Counted from the first letter of the stretch, positions 32,101-47,100 are shown. The stretch is 64,000 bases of DNA from Laguncularia racemosa (GCA_037954665.1 JBBMOL010000298.1:496001-560000), one strand, 5' to 3'. Notes: generated by a model not told the origin, from the letters alone. Program-made: numbers and translations.

Positions 32101-35100
32101 GTTCAATCGATGGCCCAATGTGTTTTTCAACGAGTTTCCTGACGTTATTTTTGTTGGAAATCTCAGCGAATTTACCGATGAGTCTCTCGTTGTGAGTTCT
32201 GACGAGGTTTCCCGGCAACAGAACCAATTGTTAGACCCAACAATTTAGTGATCAAGCTAAATCAACAAATTAGAGCTAGGAAATCCAAGGGAATAGCAAA
32301 TTGCAATAATATCCAACTAAGGAAAATGGAAACAAGCAGTTACTTGAGCTACAACTCAGCTAGAGAATAGATCTCCGAGACTAAGGCCAAACTAAATTTG
32401 TTCTAGATGACTCATAACAGTTTTTCCCTCCCAAATTTGCACTATTTAAACCCCCCCGCTTGGCCACATCAACTCACTCCTCTTATTTACGTCAGCTCCC
32501 ACACCTCTAACAAATAACACCCCAGCCCCTCAGCCCCCTCAGCACACCCGCACCACTCATGCTAACTAGGACACACACACAAGCAGAACACCACACATCC
32601 TACACTTACTACACAGAAAACACACATACCATGTATACAGATAACACCACACACATCATACAAAGAGACACACCTCCACACACCTCACACAGAACATATA
32701 ACACACTACCCACAACCCCTACACAATACCCTCAGCACTACACAACACACACCCAACACCCCCCACAAGCTACCCCTCTCCTCTGATACACATTCATCAA
32801 AGGAGCATCAACCCGTGGAATCATATCACCTTGTCTGTGTTATTAGCCGTCACCCTTGTCTCCAGAATACCCAAAAGAGAGATTTTGTAACTATTACAAA
32901 AGGAAACTAACTCTTTACCTTTTTTAGAGGGTCATTTAGACCCCTTATATTCCAACATGCAAATGACATTATTAATGGAATCCCTAATGTTGAGCTATAT
33001 ATATAGGTCCCACTTTCTTTTACTAATATGGTATCAGAACTATAGAGAAACCCTAGTTCCCACACACACACACACAAAAAAAAACCCTAGTCTGGCAGCG
33101 TCATGCACCTTCGACCATTTCTAGTGTTAGATTTAGAATCCAATCATATCATCGTGTTCATCTTCTCTCTGACGTCATATTCCCCAAAGCTTGCTGCCGG
33201 AAACACCACCACGCGCCATCACGCACCGCCACATGCCACATCACCATATCTTACTTTTTTTCCTTCTTTTTTTGGCGTTAAATCCTTCTTTTCTTTCACG
33301 TGCCAGTGCATTTGCTTCCTCTAGCTCCAGCCATCCAAACACCAGCATCTTCCACCGCCGACCACCACCGCCACCACCGTTTGTCGCCGACCGACCACCA
33401 CTTTTTACCACCTTTTCACCCTCTTTTTCGAGGTTGTCTTCAATCTAACATGGCTCATGATGCTTCCTCACCAAATATCAGTCCTTTTTCAAACTTCTTA
33501 TCTCCATCTCTTGCCATTGCAACGGAAAAGTTAATGGGGAGTTCCAACTACATGTCTTGGTCTAAAGCTGTGGAATTATGGTGTATAGGTCAAGGTCTAT
33601 AAAGACCATTTGACCACTAATCTCGATGAAGTGCAAAAGGAAAAGGATCACTAGTAGAGAGAAGATACTTTATTATTGAGTCTCTTGTGGCAATCTATTG
33701 ATCCATCTTTTCATCTCATTTACAAGCATTACAATATTTATTATGATGTTTGGATTCAGGCAAAACCCTTCATACTAATGATATTTAGTGTTTATATTCA
33801 ATGATATCTAATCTGCTAAACTTGACATAGTCGGGTATGTTTATTATCAATTTCCTTGGTAGATGGGCATCAATTAAAATTGAATACAATTCTTTGCTTC
33901 CTCCTAGTCAGAATCTCAAGGATAATTTAGCTCAGAGGGACAAATTCTTCATAGTTTGCATTCTTGCTACACATGGTGCTAACCTTGCTCTTATTCGTGA
34001 TCAGACATTAGCTAGTCCTATTGTACTATCCATGGATGAAGTTTTCTTCCATCTCCATGTGTCATCCATTTCAAATGCACCCATACATGGGTTTTCTATT
34101 ATAGATAGTTCAACTTTCGCTTCTTAGATAGCTACTCAAGTTCAATTAAGTGCAAGAGAGGGACATTGTGAAGCTTATGGAGGTACAAGGGTGTACCTAC
34201 TACAATCGGTGGGGACATACTAAGGACAAATGCCACAAACTACATGGTCGTCCTCATGCTAATATTATTTAAAATGCTGATCATACAATTTCTTATGGAC
34301 AGCACCAGGATTCTCTAATTCTCACCGAAACTAATCTTGAGAATTATCTCCAATATCAAGCTTTAAAACAATCGTCTTCCTCTACTGCTTCCATTGCTCA
34401 TACCGGTAATTCTATTGCATGCCTCACTCAATCCTCTTCTCTAAGTCCATGGGTTATTGACTTTCGTGCTTCTAAGCATATCTCTAGTAATCCCAATCTA
34501 TTTTCTCAGTTTTTACAATCTACATCTTTACCTTTTATTACTGTAGCAAATGGTTCTCATACGGTTGCTAAAGCTATGAGCAATGCACAGCTCTTACATC
34601 ACTACCTATAGAAAATGTCCTTTACATTCCTAATTGTCCATTTAACCTTATGTCTGTTAGTAAAGTCACCTATGCTTTGAATTGTTCAATTAAATTCAAC
34701 CTCCATTTTGTTGTTTTCCAAGATCTCAATATAGGACAGACGATTGGCATAGGATATGAGTCACAGGGGCTTTACTACCTCATCATCCCTCCAGCTTCTC
34801 CTATTGTATGTTCTACTATGATCTCTCCAACTCTTCTCAACATTCATTTAGACCACCCTAGCATCTCTAAATTTCAAATGATGTTTCCCCATTTATTGCA
34901 TTTGTCTTCCTTAGAGTGTGAGTCGTATCAACTAGGAAAACAATCTAGAATTTCATATCCTAGGCAAGTTAATAATTGGGCTACCTCTCCTTTTGTTGTA
35001 GTTCATTCTGACATTTGAGGCCTTAGTCGTGTCGCATCTATTTTGGGTTTTCAGTACTTTGTAACATTTATTGACAACTATTCTTGTTGTATTTGGTTAT

Positions 35101-38100
35101 ATTTAATGAAACATCAATTTGAATTGTATTTAAGTTTTGAGTCTTTTTGTGTTGAAATTAAAACTCGATTTAATGCATCTATACAAATTTTGTGCATTGA
35201 TAATGTTCTTGAATATTTTTCAGCTCCATTTACTAAGTTCATGTCCTCTCATGACATTTTACATCAATCATCATGTGCATACACTTTGGTTTGCACATGT
35301 TTTGTTAAAAATACGTCTCCTGGTCAGGATAAATTGTTAGACTATTCTATTAAGTGCATTTTCCTTAGGTATTCTAAATTTCAAAAAGGTTACAAATGTT
35401 ATTTACTTACCACTCATCGTTACTGTTAGTCTCTTGATGTTACCTTCTTTGAAACTTCTTCACCCTATACCTCTTCATTAGAGCACCCCATTTCTGAAGT
35501 CTTGCCTATTCCATCTCAATTATCTCTTCTTAAGCCTGCACCTGCTACCTCTAAATTCTATTTCTTCACCCCCCACCCTTCCAAGTTTATCATCGGCATT
35601 ATCAGAACCACTCTTCATCAAACACACCACCTCCTTTAAATGCTTCTGTTGACTCACCTTCTGTTACACCGTCTATACCTACTAAGGACCTCCCAGATGC
35701 AAATCTCCCAATGCTCTCAAGAAAGGTAATCAATCTTCTCGAAATCCTCACCCCATTTATAATTTTCCTAGTTATCACTCTTTATCTCCATCCTAATATG
35801 CTCTTGTTTCGTCTTTGTCTTCTACTTCTATTCCTAAAAATGTTAGTGAGGTACTTTCAAATCCAAGATAGACGTAGGCAATGGTAGAGTAGATGACTAT
35901 TTTACATGCTAATGGTACTTAGGATTTGGTTCCTTTACCTCCTAGAAAATCTTTAGTTAGGTATTGATAGGTTTATGCTATGAAAGTTGGTCCTAATGGT
36001 AAAATTGACCGACTTAAGGCTCGTTTGGTTGTTAAAGGTTACACTCAGGTGTATGGTTTAGATTATGTTGATACATTTTCTCTTGTGGCTAAGATATCCT
36101 CTCTTTAATTATTTTTATCCGTTGCAGCTATGAAACATTGGCCATTGTACCAATTGGATATAAAGAATGCATTTCTTCATGGTGAGCTTTAAGAGGAGAT
36201 TTATATGGAGCAACTACCTGATTTTGTTGCTCAGGGGGAGTCTAATTTAGTATGTAAACTCCATTGCTCCCTTTATGGTTTGAAACAATCTCCATGTGCT
36301 TGGTTCAGTCAGTTTAGTATTGTAGTTATGGAATTTGGCATGGTTCATGGTACATTCGATCATTCAATTTTCTATAAACATACATCTAAAGGGAAATGCA
36401 TTTACTTAATAGTTTATATAGATGATATTGTCATTACTAGCAATAATTAGGATGGTATTATTCACTTGAAGGAGCATCTTTTTAGACAATTTCAGACCAA
36501 GGATCTTGGCTTACTAAGATACTTCCTTAGCATACAAGTTGCTTAATCCAGTTCTGATATAGTACTCTTTCAAAGAAAATATGCCTTAGATTTTTTGGAA
36601 GAAATCAATATGCTTAATCGTAAGCCTATAGATCCTAATGTGAAGTTGGTAGCAGGATAGGGATAGCCATTTGCAGACTCTGAGAAATATCGTTGATTGT
36701 TAGGAAGGCTTAATTATCTTACTATCACTCAAACTAATTATCTTTTACTATTGCTTTTGTCCGTCAATTCCTTCAATCTCCTTGTATTAGTCATTAGAAT
36801 GCAATTTTCAGCACTTTCAAATATATTAAAAGTGCTCCAAGTAAAGGCTTACTATATGAAGATCATGGTATGTTGTTGTTAGATCAAGTGTAGAAGTAGA
36901 ATATCATGCAATGGCCTTGGCAACTTGTGAACTTATATGAAGTAGCTTCTTTAGGAATTAAAAGTTTTGTGAAGTAATGCAAATGAAGTTAATTTGTGAT
37001 AACCAAGTTGCTTTACATATAGCCTTCAATCTAGTCTTTCATGAGAGAACCAAACATATAAAGATCGATTATCACTTTATTCAATAAAAGATCTTGTCTG
37101 GTTGTATTATCACAAGCTATGTCTATTCAAATGATCAATTGGCTAATATCTTAACTAAGTCTTTCAGGACTTCTCGTATTAAATATATTTGTAATAAGTT
37201 TGGTACATATGATTTGTATGCTCTAGCTTGAGAAGGAGTTATATATATAGTTCTCACATCTTTAGATAGAATATTTTAGTATTTTTTTTTGCATATATAT
37301 ATATATATATATATATAGTGTATTTTTAAATTAAGTATAATAAAAAATAATTTCATTCTTCCTTTTACTAACACCTATGAAACCCTTAGAAGGAAAGGGA
37401 CTTCATACCTACTCCCACTAACTCTCGCTTTTTTTTTCTCCTTAGCTCTCTTTTCCTTGATTTCTTTTTCCTTTTACCAGAGCTTCTTTCAACTAACTTC
37501 TTCCCTCAAAACCCCCTCTATTGGTTTGGCAACTCCAATACAAAGGAAGTGGAGACACATGATGAGGAGCTAGTAACCATATTCCCATCCTTACGACTGG
37601 AATCATCTCCTAAACAACCAGAATCCTCCCCAGAACTAGGAAGACTCTGCCACAGACAAGCACTCTGATGGACTATCACCTAACCTTGCCATTGGTACAA
37701 AATCTGAGTTAACCGAGGACACTAGGTTCTCAACCATATTTACTTTGCTCTTTCCTTTACCGGGCTAAAAAAAAAGAATCCAATTTTTAAAGACATGGTA
37801 CAAAGATGATAGCAAATGTTCTCATACCTGGCCAGCAGGAACATACCGATCCCCTATGAGCTTTAATGCTTCAACATATTCATAGAACTCAAGATTTGGC
37901 TGATTTTTGGTCTGGTTATCCTCCTGCCACTGCCCAAATTTCTGCCTCAAGTGAATAACCTCAGAGGTATAAATCCCATGTGCACCAATATATAATCCTG
38001 ACAAAATGAGAATACAATGATTGGCTTACGATAATCCAGATAATAGAAACTTAATAATATTAACATGAAGGTAAAACTCTGATGATTGAAAGAAATAAAT

Positions 38101-41100
38101 GGATGACAAGAATAAGGAGCTACTGCATGAAATCTTATATGGAAATAACTATTAACAGATGAATGAATAAAAGCAAATGATCACCATTTAGGGGATCGAG
38201 ATTTGAAGGAATCTCAATGCGTTTAAAAGTGGTTGATCCAGAAAGTTGTCTATGATTTTGAGCCTGGCTGAGAGTGAGACTTATCAACTCACCAACATCT
38301 TTGAGGACCTAGATCATCATGAAATATGAAGTCACTATCTTACAAAATTACATTTTGATGAAATTTGGCCACAGAGCAGATCCCAGACAGAAGAAAAAAG
38401 AGAATACAGAACAAATATAGGAACTAATTAATCAAACCTTCAACGGTATCTTCTCTCCCCCAATGAACTTGGCAAGATCCAACATAACATGATCAATGCT
38501 ACGCCGACTTCCTAGCTTTCCTTCTGCATCCAAGGATGCCCGTTTCTTGCCATTATGTTCCTGCTGACTTACATCGTTATCAATCGTGAAAGAAAATGAT
38601 GAATGGCTTATCTTTACTAGTTTTGCAGGAAATCGAAGTAATTCTTTCGTGGGGACGTTAGTGGAAAGCTTTTGTGCAAGGCCACCAACTACTACTTTGA
38701 CAGCAAACTCATTTTTTCCTCCACTTTCAGTAACTCCTGGACCAGCATTCATATCAACCTCATCTTTCTCTTGATCACTTTCACCCTTATCTTCATCATC
38801 AGTATCTAAACCTTCTACCCCGAAGTCATCATCTTCGTCTTCTTCATCAATCATTTGTTCGATCACCCTAGCTATGAGGTCCCTATCCACTTTACTGGGT
38901 GCTGTCACTTTTAAAACCTTGACTTTCATGCCAGGAATCATATCCCGTGCAATACTTTGAGATCCTGGCATATCTTCCGGATTAGGAAGATCAGAATCAT
39001 TGTCAATACTATCACTATCATCCTCCTCTTCAGCACTTGTTACTAGAATATCACTATTGTCCTCTGTTGAATCCAATGGACCTATATTACTCATCCTACT
39101 CAACAATCTGGAAGAATTGGGAGGAGAATCTCGAAGACCTTCACCCCGCTTTAAATACACTGCCTGGAAAAAAAAAAAAAAAGGAAAAAGAAAAGGTGAA
39201 TATCCTGAGACAGTACATTGCTGTTTTTAGCTTTAGTATGCTACATCATACACGAAAATGCCACCTAGAAGCAGCCATCCATCAACAATGTCTGCAACCT
39301 TTCCATATAAAGAATGCATGTGTAGACACATGCACTTGCAAAGAAACATGTATACTGAGGGATATATCTAAGACACTGCACACATAATATCCACTGAACA
39401 AACAACTGAGCAGGTAAAGATCATGGCATGGAAAGGCCTTCATGTGACTTGGACTTGGAGTTACACTTGCATGCAAGTAACAAGATATGGAAAAATACAA
39501 ACCACAAAAAGTTAATCCAATCCATAATTTTCTCATGCAATGTGTGACGAAGTGGTCAATTTTGTCCTAACTGAAACAACTAATCAAATTACATTTGCCT
39601 TTGGTCAACCAAAACACCTATTTAGGTAAAAACAATTATTCTTGTTTTAATTAAGACTAAAGTCAGCTTACTTCCATATGCAATCAAGATCATAGACGTG
39701 TTACATTTAAGGTAAACCAAAGATTCGGGTGAGCAACCAAAGCTCTTATGGTTTGTTTGATGATTTGTGCTTTTTAAGATTGGTCTATTATTATTGTCAT
39801 CATTATTGTTGGTTTTTTATTTTTTTTGGTTGGTTTGGGGCTGTGGGGGAAGCAAAGCCCTCTATATACAAGAAACTCAGAACTAGCACAAAACCACTAA
39901 GCTGTCAAAGATCAAGCAAAACATCAACAGAATAAAAACAGTCAATGACTATTTAGTACATAGACATGACTCAAAATAAGCCTTGCTAGAGAATATGAGT
40001 TTGGGATATGTTGCCCCAGCCAGGCAGATGCAGTTTCACGCATGCCAAATACAATAAACTGCAGAAGAGGGGATCAATTCCACTTGCCCCTGAGCTGGTT
40101 GGACAAGGAATGGATTAGCTCATCAATGGCTCCTTGCCATGTACAATAGGTTTCAGGGCATTCCAAAGCAACTGCGACTTAGGCCCAAACTAAATCAGAG
40201 AAATGCACTTGAAGAAAAGGTGCTCATGCAATTCAACCTACTCAGTTTTCAGGTTTGGCAGTGTTCAACCTACTCCATTCTTTTCTCTATCATTTGTTTT
40301 AATTATATCAAATTTCTCCTTCAATTTAATTTCTATAAGCAAAATCAATCATGCTCTAAATTGTAGTGTCTTGTTTTTCCTTGATTATTGTTTATTTCAA
40401 GATTTTCAATGAAGAAGATTATTGATAAAGGACATGTGTCAAGAGGTCTCTATGTTTTGGATACTCAAGCAAATGTCTCCCAACCCATTGCTTGCTCAAG
40501 TGTCTTAACACCTTTTGAAACTTATTCCCATTTAGGCCATCCTTCTCTCTTTGCCTTAAAGAAATTGTGTCCTCAATTTTAGAGTGTGTCATCTTTAGAT
40601 TATGAGTCATTTCAGTTTGCTAAACACCATCATTAGTCTTATGTTCCCAGTGTCCATAAAAGAGCTAGTGCTCCTTTTAAGTTGGTACATTCAAATGTTT
40701 GGGTTCCTTTTTCAGTTACGTCCAAAACTAGAGCTCATTATTTTTTTTTCTTTTATTGATGATTTTTCTCGAATGACTTGGCTTTATTTAATGAAAAATC
40801 GTTCTAAGTTGTTCTCCCATTTCACTGCCTTTTGTGTTGAAATTCAAACTCAATTCAATACTTCGGTGCGAATTTTGAGAAGTGACAATGCCAAATAATA
40901 TTTATCCGATGTATGTAATAATTATATGACCAAACATGGCATTATTCAACAATCTTCATGCATTGATACATCATCTCAAAATGGTGTGGCTAAAAAAAAA
41001 ATAGGTATCTTCTTGAGACAGCTAAAGCTCTATTATTTCAAACACATGTTCCTAAACACTTTCAGGTTAAAGCTACGTCCACAGCATGCTTCCTAATTAA

Positions 41101-44100
41101 CCATATGCCATCATCGATTCTTAAAGGTGAGGTTCCTTACAACATTCTTTTTCCTACAAAATCTTTATTCCCCATTAAGCCTCATATATTTGGCAGTATA
41201 TGTTTTGTTCGAGATGTCCACCCTCATCTCACCAAACTTGATACTAAATCTATGAAATGTGTTTTCTTAGGTTATTCTCGTTTACAAAAAGGTTATTTGT
41301 GTTACTATCTTAGTTTTAATAAGTTTCTTACATTTGCCGATGTCACCTTTATGGAACATTGTCCCTTTTTTCCTGCTTCATCTGAGCCTACTGATAGTAA
41401 AGGGGAGATTGCTGATTTATTGGTTTACCACTTCACGTATCAATCCTCGAATGTTGAATCTACACCATTGTCTCATCCACCAATTTGTCATGTGTATACA
41501 AGACATCAAAATCCTCCTATCACATGCCCAACACCAATCTCTTCTTCGGCATCTGATCCAATAGATAAGGATCTTGATCTCCCAATTGCTCTTCACAAAG
41601 GTAAACAACAATGCACTTACCCTATTTCATCATTCGTGTCATATGATCACTTATCATTTGCCTCATGTTCGTTTGTTGCCTCTCTTGATACTATATCCAT
41701 TCTTAAAACTATTCATGAGGCCTTATCTCATCCTGGCTGGCATACAGCAATGATAGAGGAGATGAATACTTTAGATACTAATAGTTCTTGGGATTTTGTT
41801 AGTTTACTTACATAGAAATACACTATTGGATGTAAATGAGTGTTTGTAGTTAAAGTTAATCTTGATGGATCTATTACTCGCCTTAAAGCCCGTCTCGTTG
41901 CTAAGGGCTATGCCCAGACCTATGGTGTAGATTATTCGGATACCTTCTCTCCTATAGCTGAATTAACATTTGTCTGTTTGTTCATGTCTATAGCAACTAC
42001 TAATGATTGGCCATTGTATCAGCTAGATATTATAAAAAATGCCTTCTTACATGGTGATCTATAGGAAGAAGCCTATATGGAGCAATCCCCTAGTTTGTTG
42101 CTCAAGGGGAGAATGGGAAAGTTTGTTATCTTTGGAAATCACTATATGGTTTGAAGTAGAGTCCTCAAGCTTGGTTTAGCAAATTTACTGAGGCAATTGA
42201 AGGGCTTGGAATGACCAAAAGTAAATCTGATCATTCAATGTTTTATCGTCTCTCTTCGTTCGACATTATTCTTCTTGTTGTGTATGTGGATGATATCATT
42301 ATTACAGGCATTAATGATGTAGGAATATCTTCCTTGAAAACTTTTCTTCAAAGCCAGTTCTACACTAAGGATTTGAGGTTTTTGAAGTATTTTTTAAGAG
42401 TTGAGATGATGAGGAGCAAGAAAGGTATTTTCCTATCTCAACGGAAATATGTACTTAACTTGTTAAAGAGATAGGAAAGTTAGGTGCGAAACCATATAGT
42501 ACTCTATTGTCACCTGATTTACAACTCACCAAAAACGGAGAGTTATTAGGTATAGAAAATTAGTAGGAAAGTTGAACTATCTTATAGTAACTCGTCCTGA
42601 TATTGCATATTCTGTTAGTGTTGTGAGTCAGTTTATGTCTTCTCTAACAATTTATCACTGGGCTGCATTGGAACATATTTTGTGTTATTTGAAGAGTGCT
42701 CCTAGATGAGGTAGTGTATAAGAATCATGGTCACCCCAATATAGAGTGCCTTTCAAATGTTGACTGGGTAAGATCTAAAACAAATAGGAAATCCATTACT
42801 AACTATCGCGTTTTCTTTGGTGTAAATCTGATTTCCTAGAAGAGTGAAAAACAAGATGTTGTGTCTAGATCAAGTGCAAAATCAAAATATAAAGCTATGG
42901 CTCAATCTACTTGTGAATTGTAATGGATATATCAATTACTAACTGAGCTTGGGCTTAAAGTTTTAATGCCAGTAAAGTTGTTGTGTGATAACCAAGTTGC
43001 ACTTCATATTGTATCTAATACTGTGTTCCATGAGCAAACTAAACACATTGATATTGATTGTTACTTTATTCGAGAAAAGATACAACAAAATTTGATCTTT
43101 ACAGGATATGTGAAAACTAGGAAATCTCTTTACAAAGGTTCTATATAGACCTCAGGTTAATTATCTTTGTAGCAAGCTGAGCATGATCAACATCTATGCT
43201 CCAGCTTGAGGGGGAGTCATGAAATAGGGATGTAAATATTAGAAATAAATTTTATTATTTCTTTTCTTTTTTAAATTATTCCCTTTCCTTATTTATAGTC
43301 TAGGTCATGTATATATATAAACTTTTATATTATTTGAATAAAATATAGAAAAAGTTTTCTCCAATATATAGGTGCCAATCATCATACCCATTTCCCACTT
43401 TCCACTTAAATAGATTTCTAGCAAGAGATTTGAGTTGAAGTATCTCACGCCAAGACCATGATGCGTCAACCGAAATTTTGATTGCCTAAAAACTCCTTTC
43501 CTTCAATAACTCTGACTTCACCCAACAAGGGCAGAGGTTGTCAATTCGATTTGTATACAAATACCAAATATGCTTCAAATGAGCCACCTATTCCACATAC
43601 ACAAGTCTTGAATTCCTAAGACACCTTTTTTTGGTAATTCATAATTTATTGATTGGAAATAACGATACATCCGTCAGAGACGGTTACATCACAATTACAA
43701 TGCTAGTAACAATTCTATTACAATTCCAGTACCATACTTGTAGTAGTTGGTACAATGAAGCCCTATCAAATTATTCCATGTAAATATAAAATTTGATTTG
43801 ATTGGTTAAGAAAGAGATGCTAGGGGTGGGGTTCCCAAGTCGTGCTTTGTTGCGTACTCTCCAAATACAATATATAGTGGCAGCAAGGCTTGCTCTCCAT
43901 GTTTAGTGGAGTTTGTTGGTGGAGTTTGGCGGTGGACTAATTCGTTGCTAGTAGTACTCGTTTGGCTCCCTGCCAATCCTTACAAGAAGAGGGGCAGTTA
44001 GCCATATCGTACACTATCTGCCATACTTGGGATAAGTAGTGACAACCAAAGAATAGGTGTGAGTGGTCTTCAGCTTCCTGTTGGCATAGGTAGCATGTCG

Positions 44101-47100
44101 AGGATGTGGCTAATCCCCATGTGGTCAGCTTGTCGAGTATAGATAGCTTTCCCAACTAGACAAGCCATAATATGAAGGAGTGCCTTGGTATGGTAGTTCT
44201 ATTCCATACAATTCTCTAGCACGGTACTATTGGTCCCGCTAGATTAAGGAAGAAGTAGCCACTCTTGATGTTGTATTCCCCTGCAATCATGTGAATCCAT
44301 TGGAGTTGGTCAAAGGTGGAGTGGTTAGGCTGAATGTGCGCGGGGATGCAGATGTCTGTCCATGGTGGATAGTTTGGTAGCCGCCATGTGTTGTTGTCCT
44401 CTAATGAGCATAATTTAACCATTATCAAAATCCCAGAGTTCCTGATCTATCTTGAAGAGAATAGGCTATCCAAAGGACCTATGGGTAGCCAGAAATCGGA
44501 CCAAATAGAGATGGTTAGGCCGTCTCCGGCTTTCCATTGAAAGCTACCTCGCACTAAAGGTCTTAGTTTTAGGAGTTTCTTCCAAGACCAAGAACATGTG
44601 GTTGGGGCTCGTGACGTCCAAAAGCTTTTGCCCTTCAACAAGGTTGAGTGTACCCATTCAGGCCACAGGCTACATTGTCCACCCCTGCATAGGTGCCAAA
44701 TGTGCTTAATTTGTAGGGCCTTGTTCCAATGGTGAAGGTTGGGGATCCCTAGGCCACCACATTTGAGGGGCTTACATACCTCTTCCCATCTAACTTTGGC
44801 TTTGGTTACTGTGTGAGGGTTTCCACTCCAAAGGAAGTTCCTGATTAGCTGCTCTACCTTTGTGATTATCTTCTTAGGGAGAAGGAATACAGAGCTCCAG
44901 TAGACCTGCATAAAGAATAAGACTGATTTGACTAGCTGAAGTCGGCCAACGTATGATAAAAATTTCGCAGTCGACATGGTGATGCGTGCTGTGATTCAAT
45001 CCACTAAAATGTCGCAGTCCTCCATTTTGAGTTTAGTGGAGAGGAGAGGGACACTAAGGTATCTTATGGGGAGTTTGCCTTCTTGGAACTATGTGGCTTA
45101 TAGGATGCGTTGCTTGTCCCTGGAGTGAACATTGGAGAAGAATATAAAGCTCTTGAAACTGTTGGCTGCCAAACCTGATAGTGCTTGGAATTGTTGGAGG
45201 GTGTCCCTGATCAGGGTTATGGATTGCACATTTCCTTTAGCGAATATGAGAAGGTCATCCACAAAGCACAAGTGATTAAGGCGCTCCGGTTTACATCTCC
45301 AGTGAGGAGAGAATGTTGGATTGGAGAGGAGTTGTTGAAGAGAGGTGGAAAGGATTTCCATACCTACAACAAATAAGTACGAGGAAATAGGATCCCCCTG
45401 CCTAAGACCTCGCTTGCTTGAGAAGTAGCTTGTCAATTCTCCAGTGATGTTGATAGAGAATTTTGTAGTGGTGATACATTGCTTTATGAGATTGTAGAAG
45501 TGAGGTGGGAATTGCATGGATCTCAGTGCTTCGATTAGAAAGTCCCATCTTATAGTATCATAAGCTTTTTGGAGATCGACCTTCAGTGTGCATCGGGGCA
45601 CTCCTGTTTGCGTCTAGTATCCTGCCATCAATTCCTGAGCAATGAGGATGTTATCTGTGATCTTTCATCCTGGGATGAATGCAGCTTGCTCTCTACCAAT
45701 TAGTACGTGTAAGACCTTCTTGAGGCCGGCAACTAGAATCTTTGACACTACTTTATAGAGCACATTGCAGCATGCAATGGATCTAAATTCTCCTATGCTG
45801 GTTGGGTTGGGGAGTTTAGGGACCAATGTGAGTATGGTGGAGTTTATTTCCTTGAGTAGATGTCCCGACTGGAGGAATTCCCTGATTGCAGTTGTGAGAT
45901 CCTTGCCTATTGTATCCTATGTTTCCTTAAAAAAGAGAGCTATGTATCCATCCGGGCCTGGGAGCTTGGGAGAAGAAACCCCATTTGATTTCCTCATCCG
46001 TGTATGGTGCGAGCAGCTCTTCACGTTGTTGTTCACTGAGTTTCCATGTCACTAGGTTGGATATCTCTTCTTTGTTGATTGGTGGGCTTGTCTGGTTATA
46101 GAGTTGTTGGAAGTAGGCAACTGCTAGATTCTTGACCTGTTCACTGCCAATCACTTCACTGCCATCTTCACAGCTGATATGGAGGATGTGGTTCCTGTTG
46201 TGGTGGTTGCGCATGGATTTATGAAAGGAGGTATTCTTGTCTCCAAGTTTTAGCTATTTTATTCTTGATTTCTACTTGTAAAATCCCTCTTCAGCTTTTC
46301 TCAGTAGGTAGTACTCCTTGAAGGCGGATCTTTCAGCTTCCATTTAGGATACGTTGCCGCCGCTATGGATGTTAGACTGCAGCTGAAGGAGGGTTTGCTT
46401 AGCCTCTTTGACTCGATTAGACAAGTTGGAATAATTGGTGTGGTTAAGTTGTCTCAATTTCTCCTTGATTAGTTTAAGCTTGCTTTTTACTTGGTACATT
46501 TTTTATCCAGCTATCTCGGTGCTCCATACATTGTAAACTATGTCATTGAAACCTACATGATGTACCAAAAAATTGAAGAATTTGAAAGGTGACTTCCTTA
46601 CTTGCTATGTGGAGTTTATGTGTGATGGAAGGGGAATGATCCGATAAGATGGGGGGTAGGAACTTGGCTTGGGAGCTTGGGAAGGTTTGCATCCAGCTTT
46701 GGTTGATCAGGACGCGATCAAGTTTCCTCAAAATGGGGTTGTGAGCTTGCCGGTTAGTCCATGTAAAGAAATCACCCGTATATCTTAAGTCCTCCAACTC
46801 GATCTTGGCCATACAAGCCCGGAATTCCGCCATGGCGGGTGTCATTCGCCCCCGACCACCTTGCTTCTCGGATGGGGATTTGGTTATGTTGAAGTCTCTA
46901 AGAACCATCCACGGGATGGTGGCGTATGTGAGGGAAAGTTCTTCCAGATGTTTCCATAATTCCCTCCTGTCGTTGTTGCTGTTAGCCCCCGTATATGAAG
47001 GTAATATTTAGGCTAATATTGAAGCTACGATGAGTCGCAATGCAATGTGATAGTTGAGCTCTTTCCATAACAGTATGGATATCCCACACTCTCGGTTGCC

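Larger units (their letters stand above)
32988..37373 (+). mobile_element. Ty1/copia element, degenerate
   Basis: PBS TGGTATCAGA at 33029 (initiator-Met type), a left LTR shortened to about 41 bp (32988-33028), and a right LTR of roughly 140 bp (about 37229-37373) that share TATATATATAG and TTTTACTAA blocks. Flanking bases CCTAA (32983-32987) and CCTAT (37374-37378) agree in 4 of 5. gag, protease, partial integrase, RT and RNase H follow in order, all damaged. The integrase core lacks its second half. Confidence 0.85.
32800..37770 (-). mobile_element. LINE remnant (minus) split by a copia element
   Basis: Left part (about 32800-32987): start of ORF2 endonuclease on the minus strand, ATG at about 32973, SFACWNIRGLNDPL, then after a one-base frameshift SLLGILETRV. 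Right part (37374-37770): C-terminal ORF1 with a lysine/glutamate/arginine-rich tail. The copia at 32988-37373 is inserted between the two ORFs. RT and 3' end are not present to the left, where the gypsy fragment begins. Confidence 0.75.
40290..43370 (+). mobile_element. Ty1/copia 5'-truncated element with 3' LTR
   Basis: Starts inside the pre-integrase region (FNLISISKINHALN), then GHVSRGLYVLD, integrase core (YFFFFIDDFSRMTWLY, ILRSDNAK), RT and RNase H, a purine tract (TTGAGGGGGAG at 43206-43216) and an LTR-like end of about 150 bp. The gag and 5' LTR are absent. It interrupts the outer LINE, and some LINE sequence was lost at the junction. Confidence 0.85.

Noticed and set aside
32559..32786. 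75-codon frame rich in H, T and P
   Set aside because: It arises from CA-rich low-complexity DNA.
33103..33448. Open frames rich in H, P and S upstream of the copia gag
   Set aside because: They lie in the untranslated leader between primer site and gag ATG, with low-complexity CCACCACCG content.
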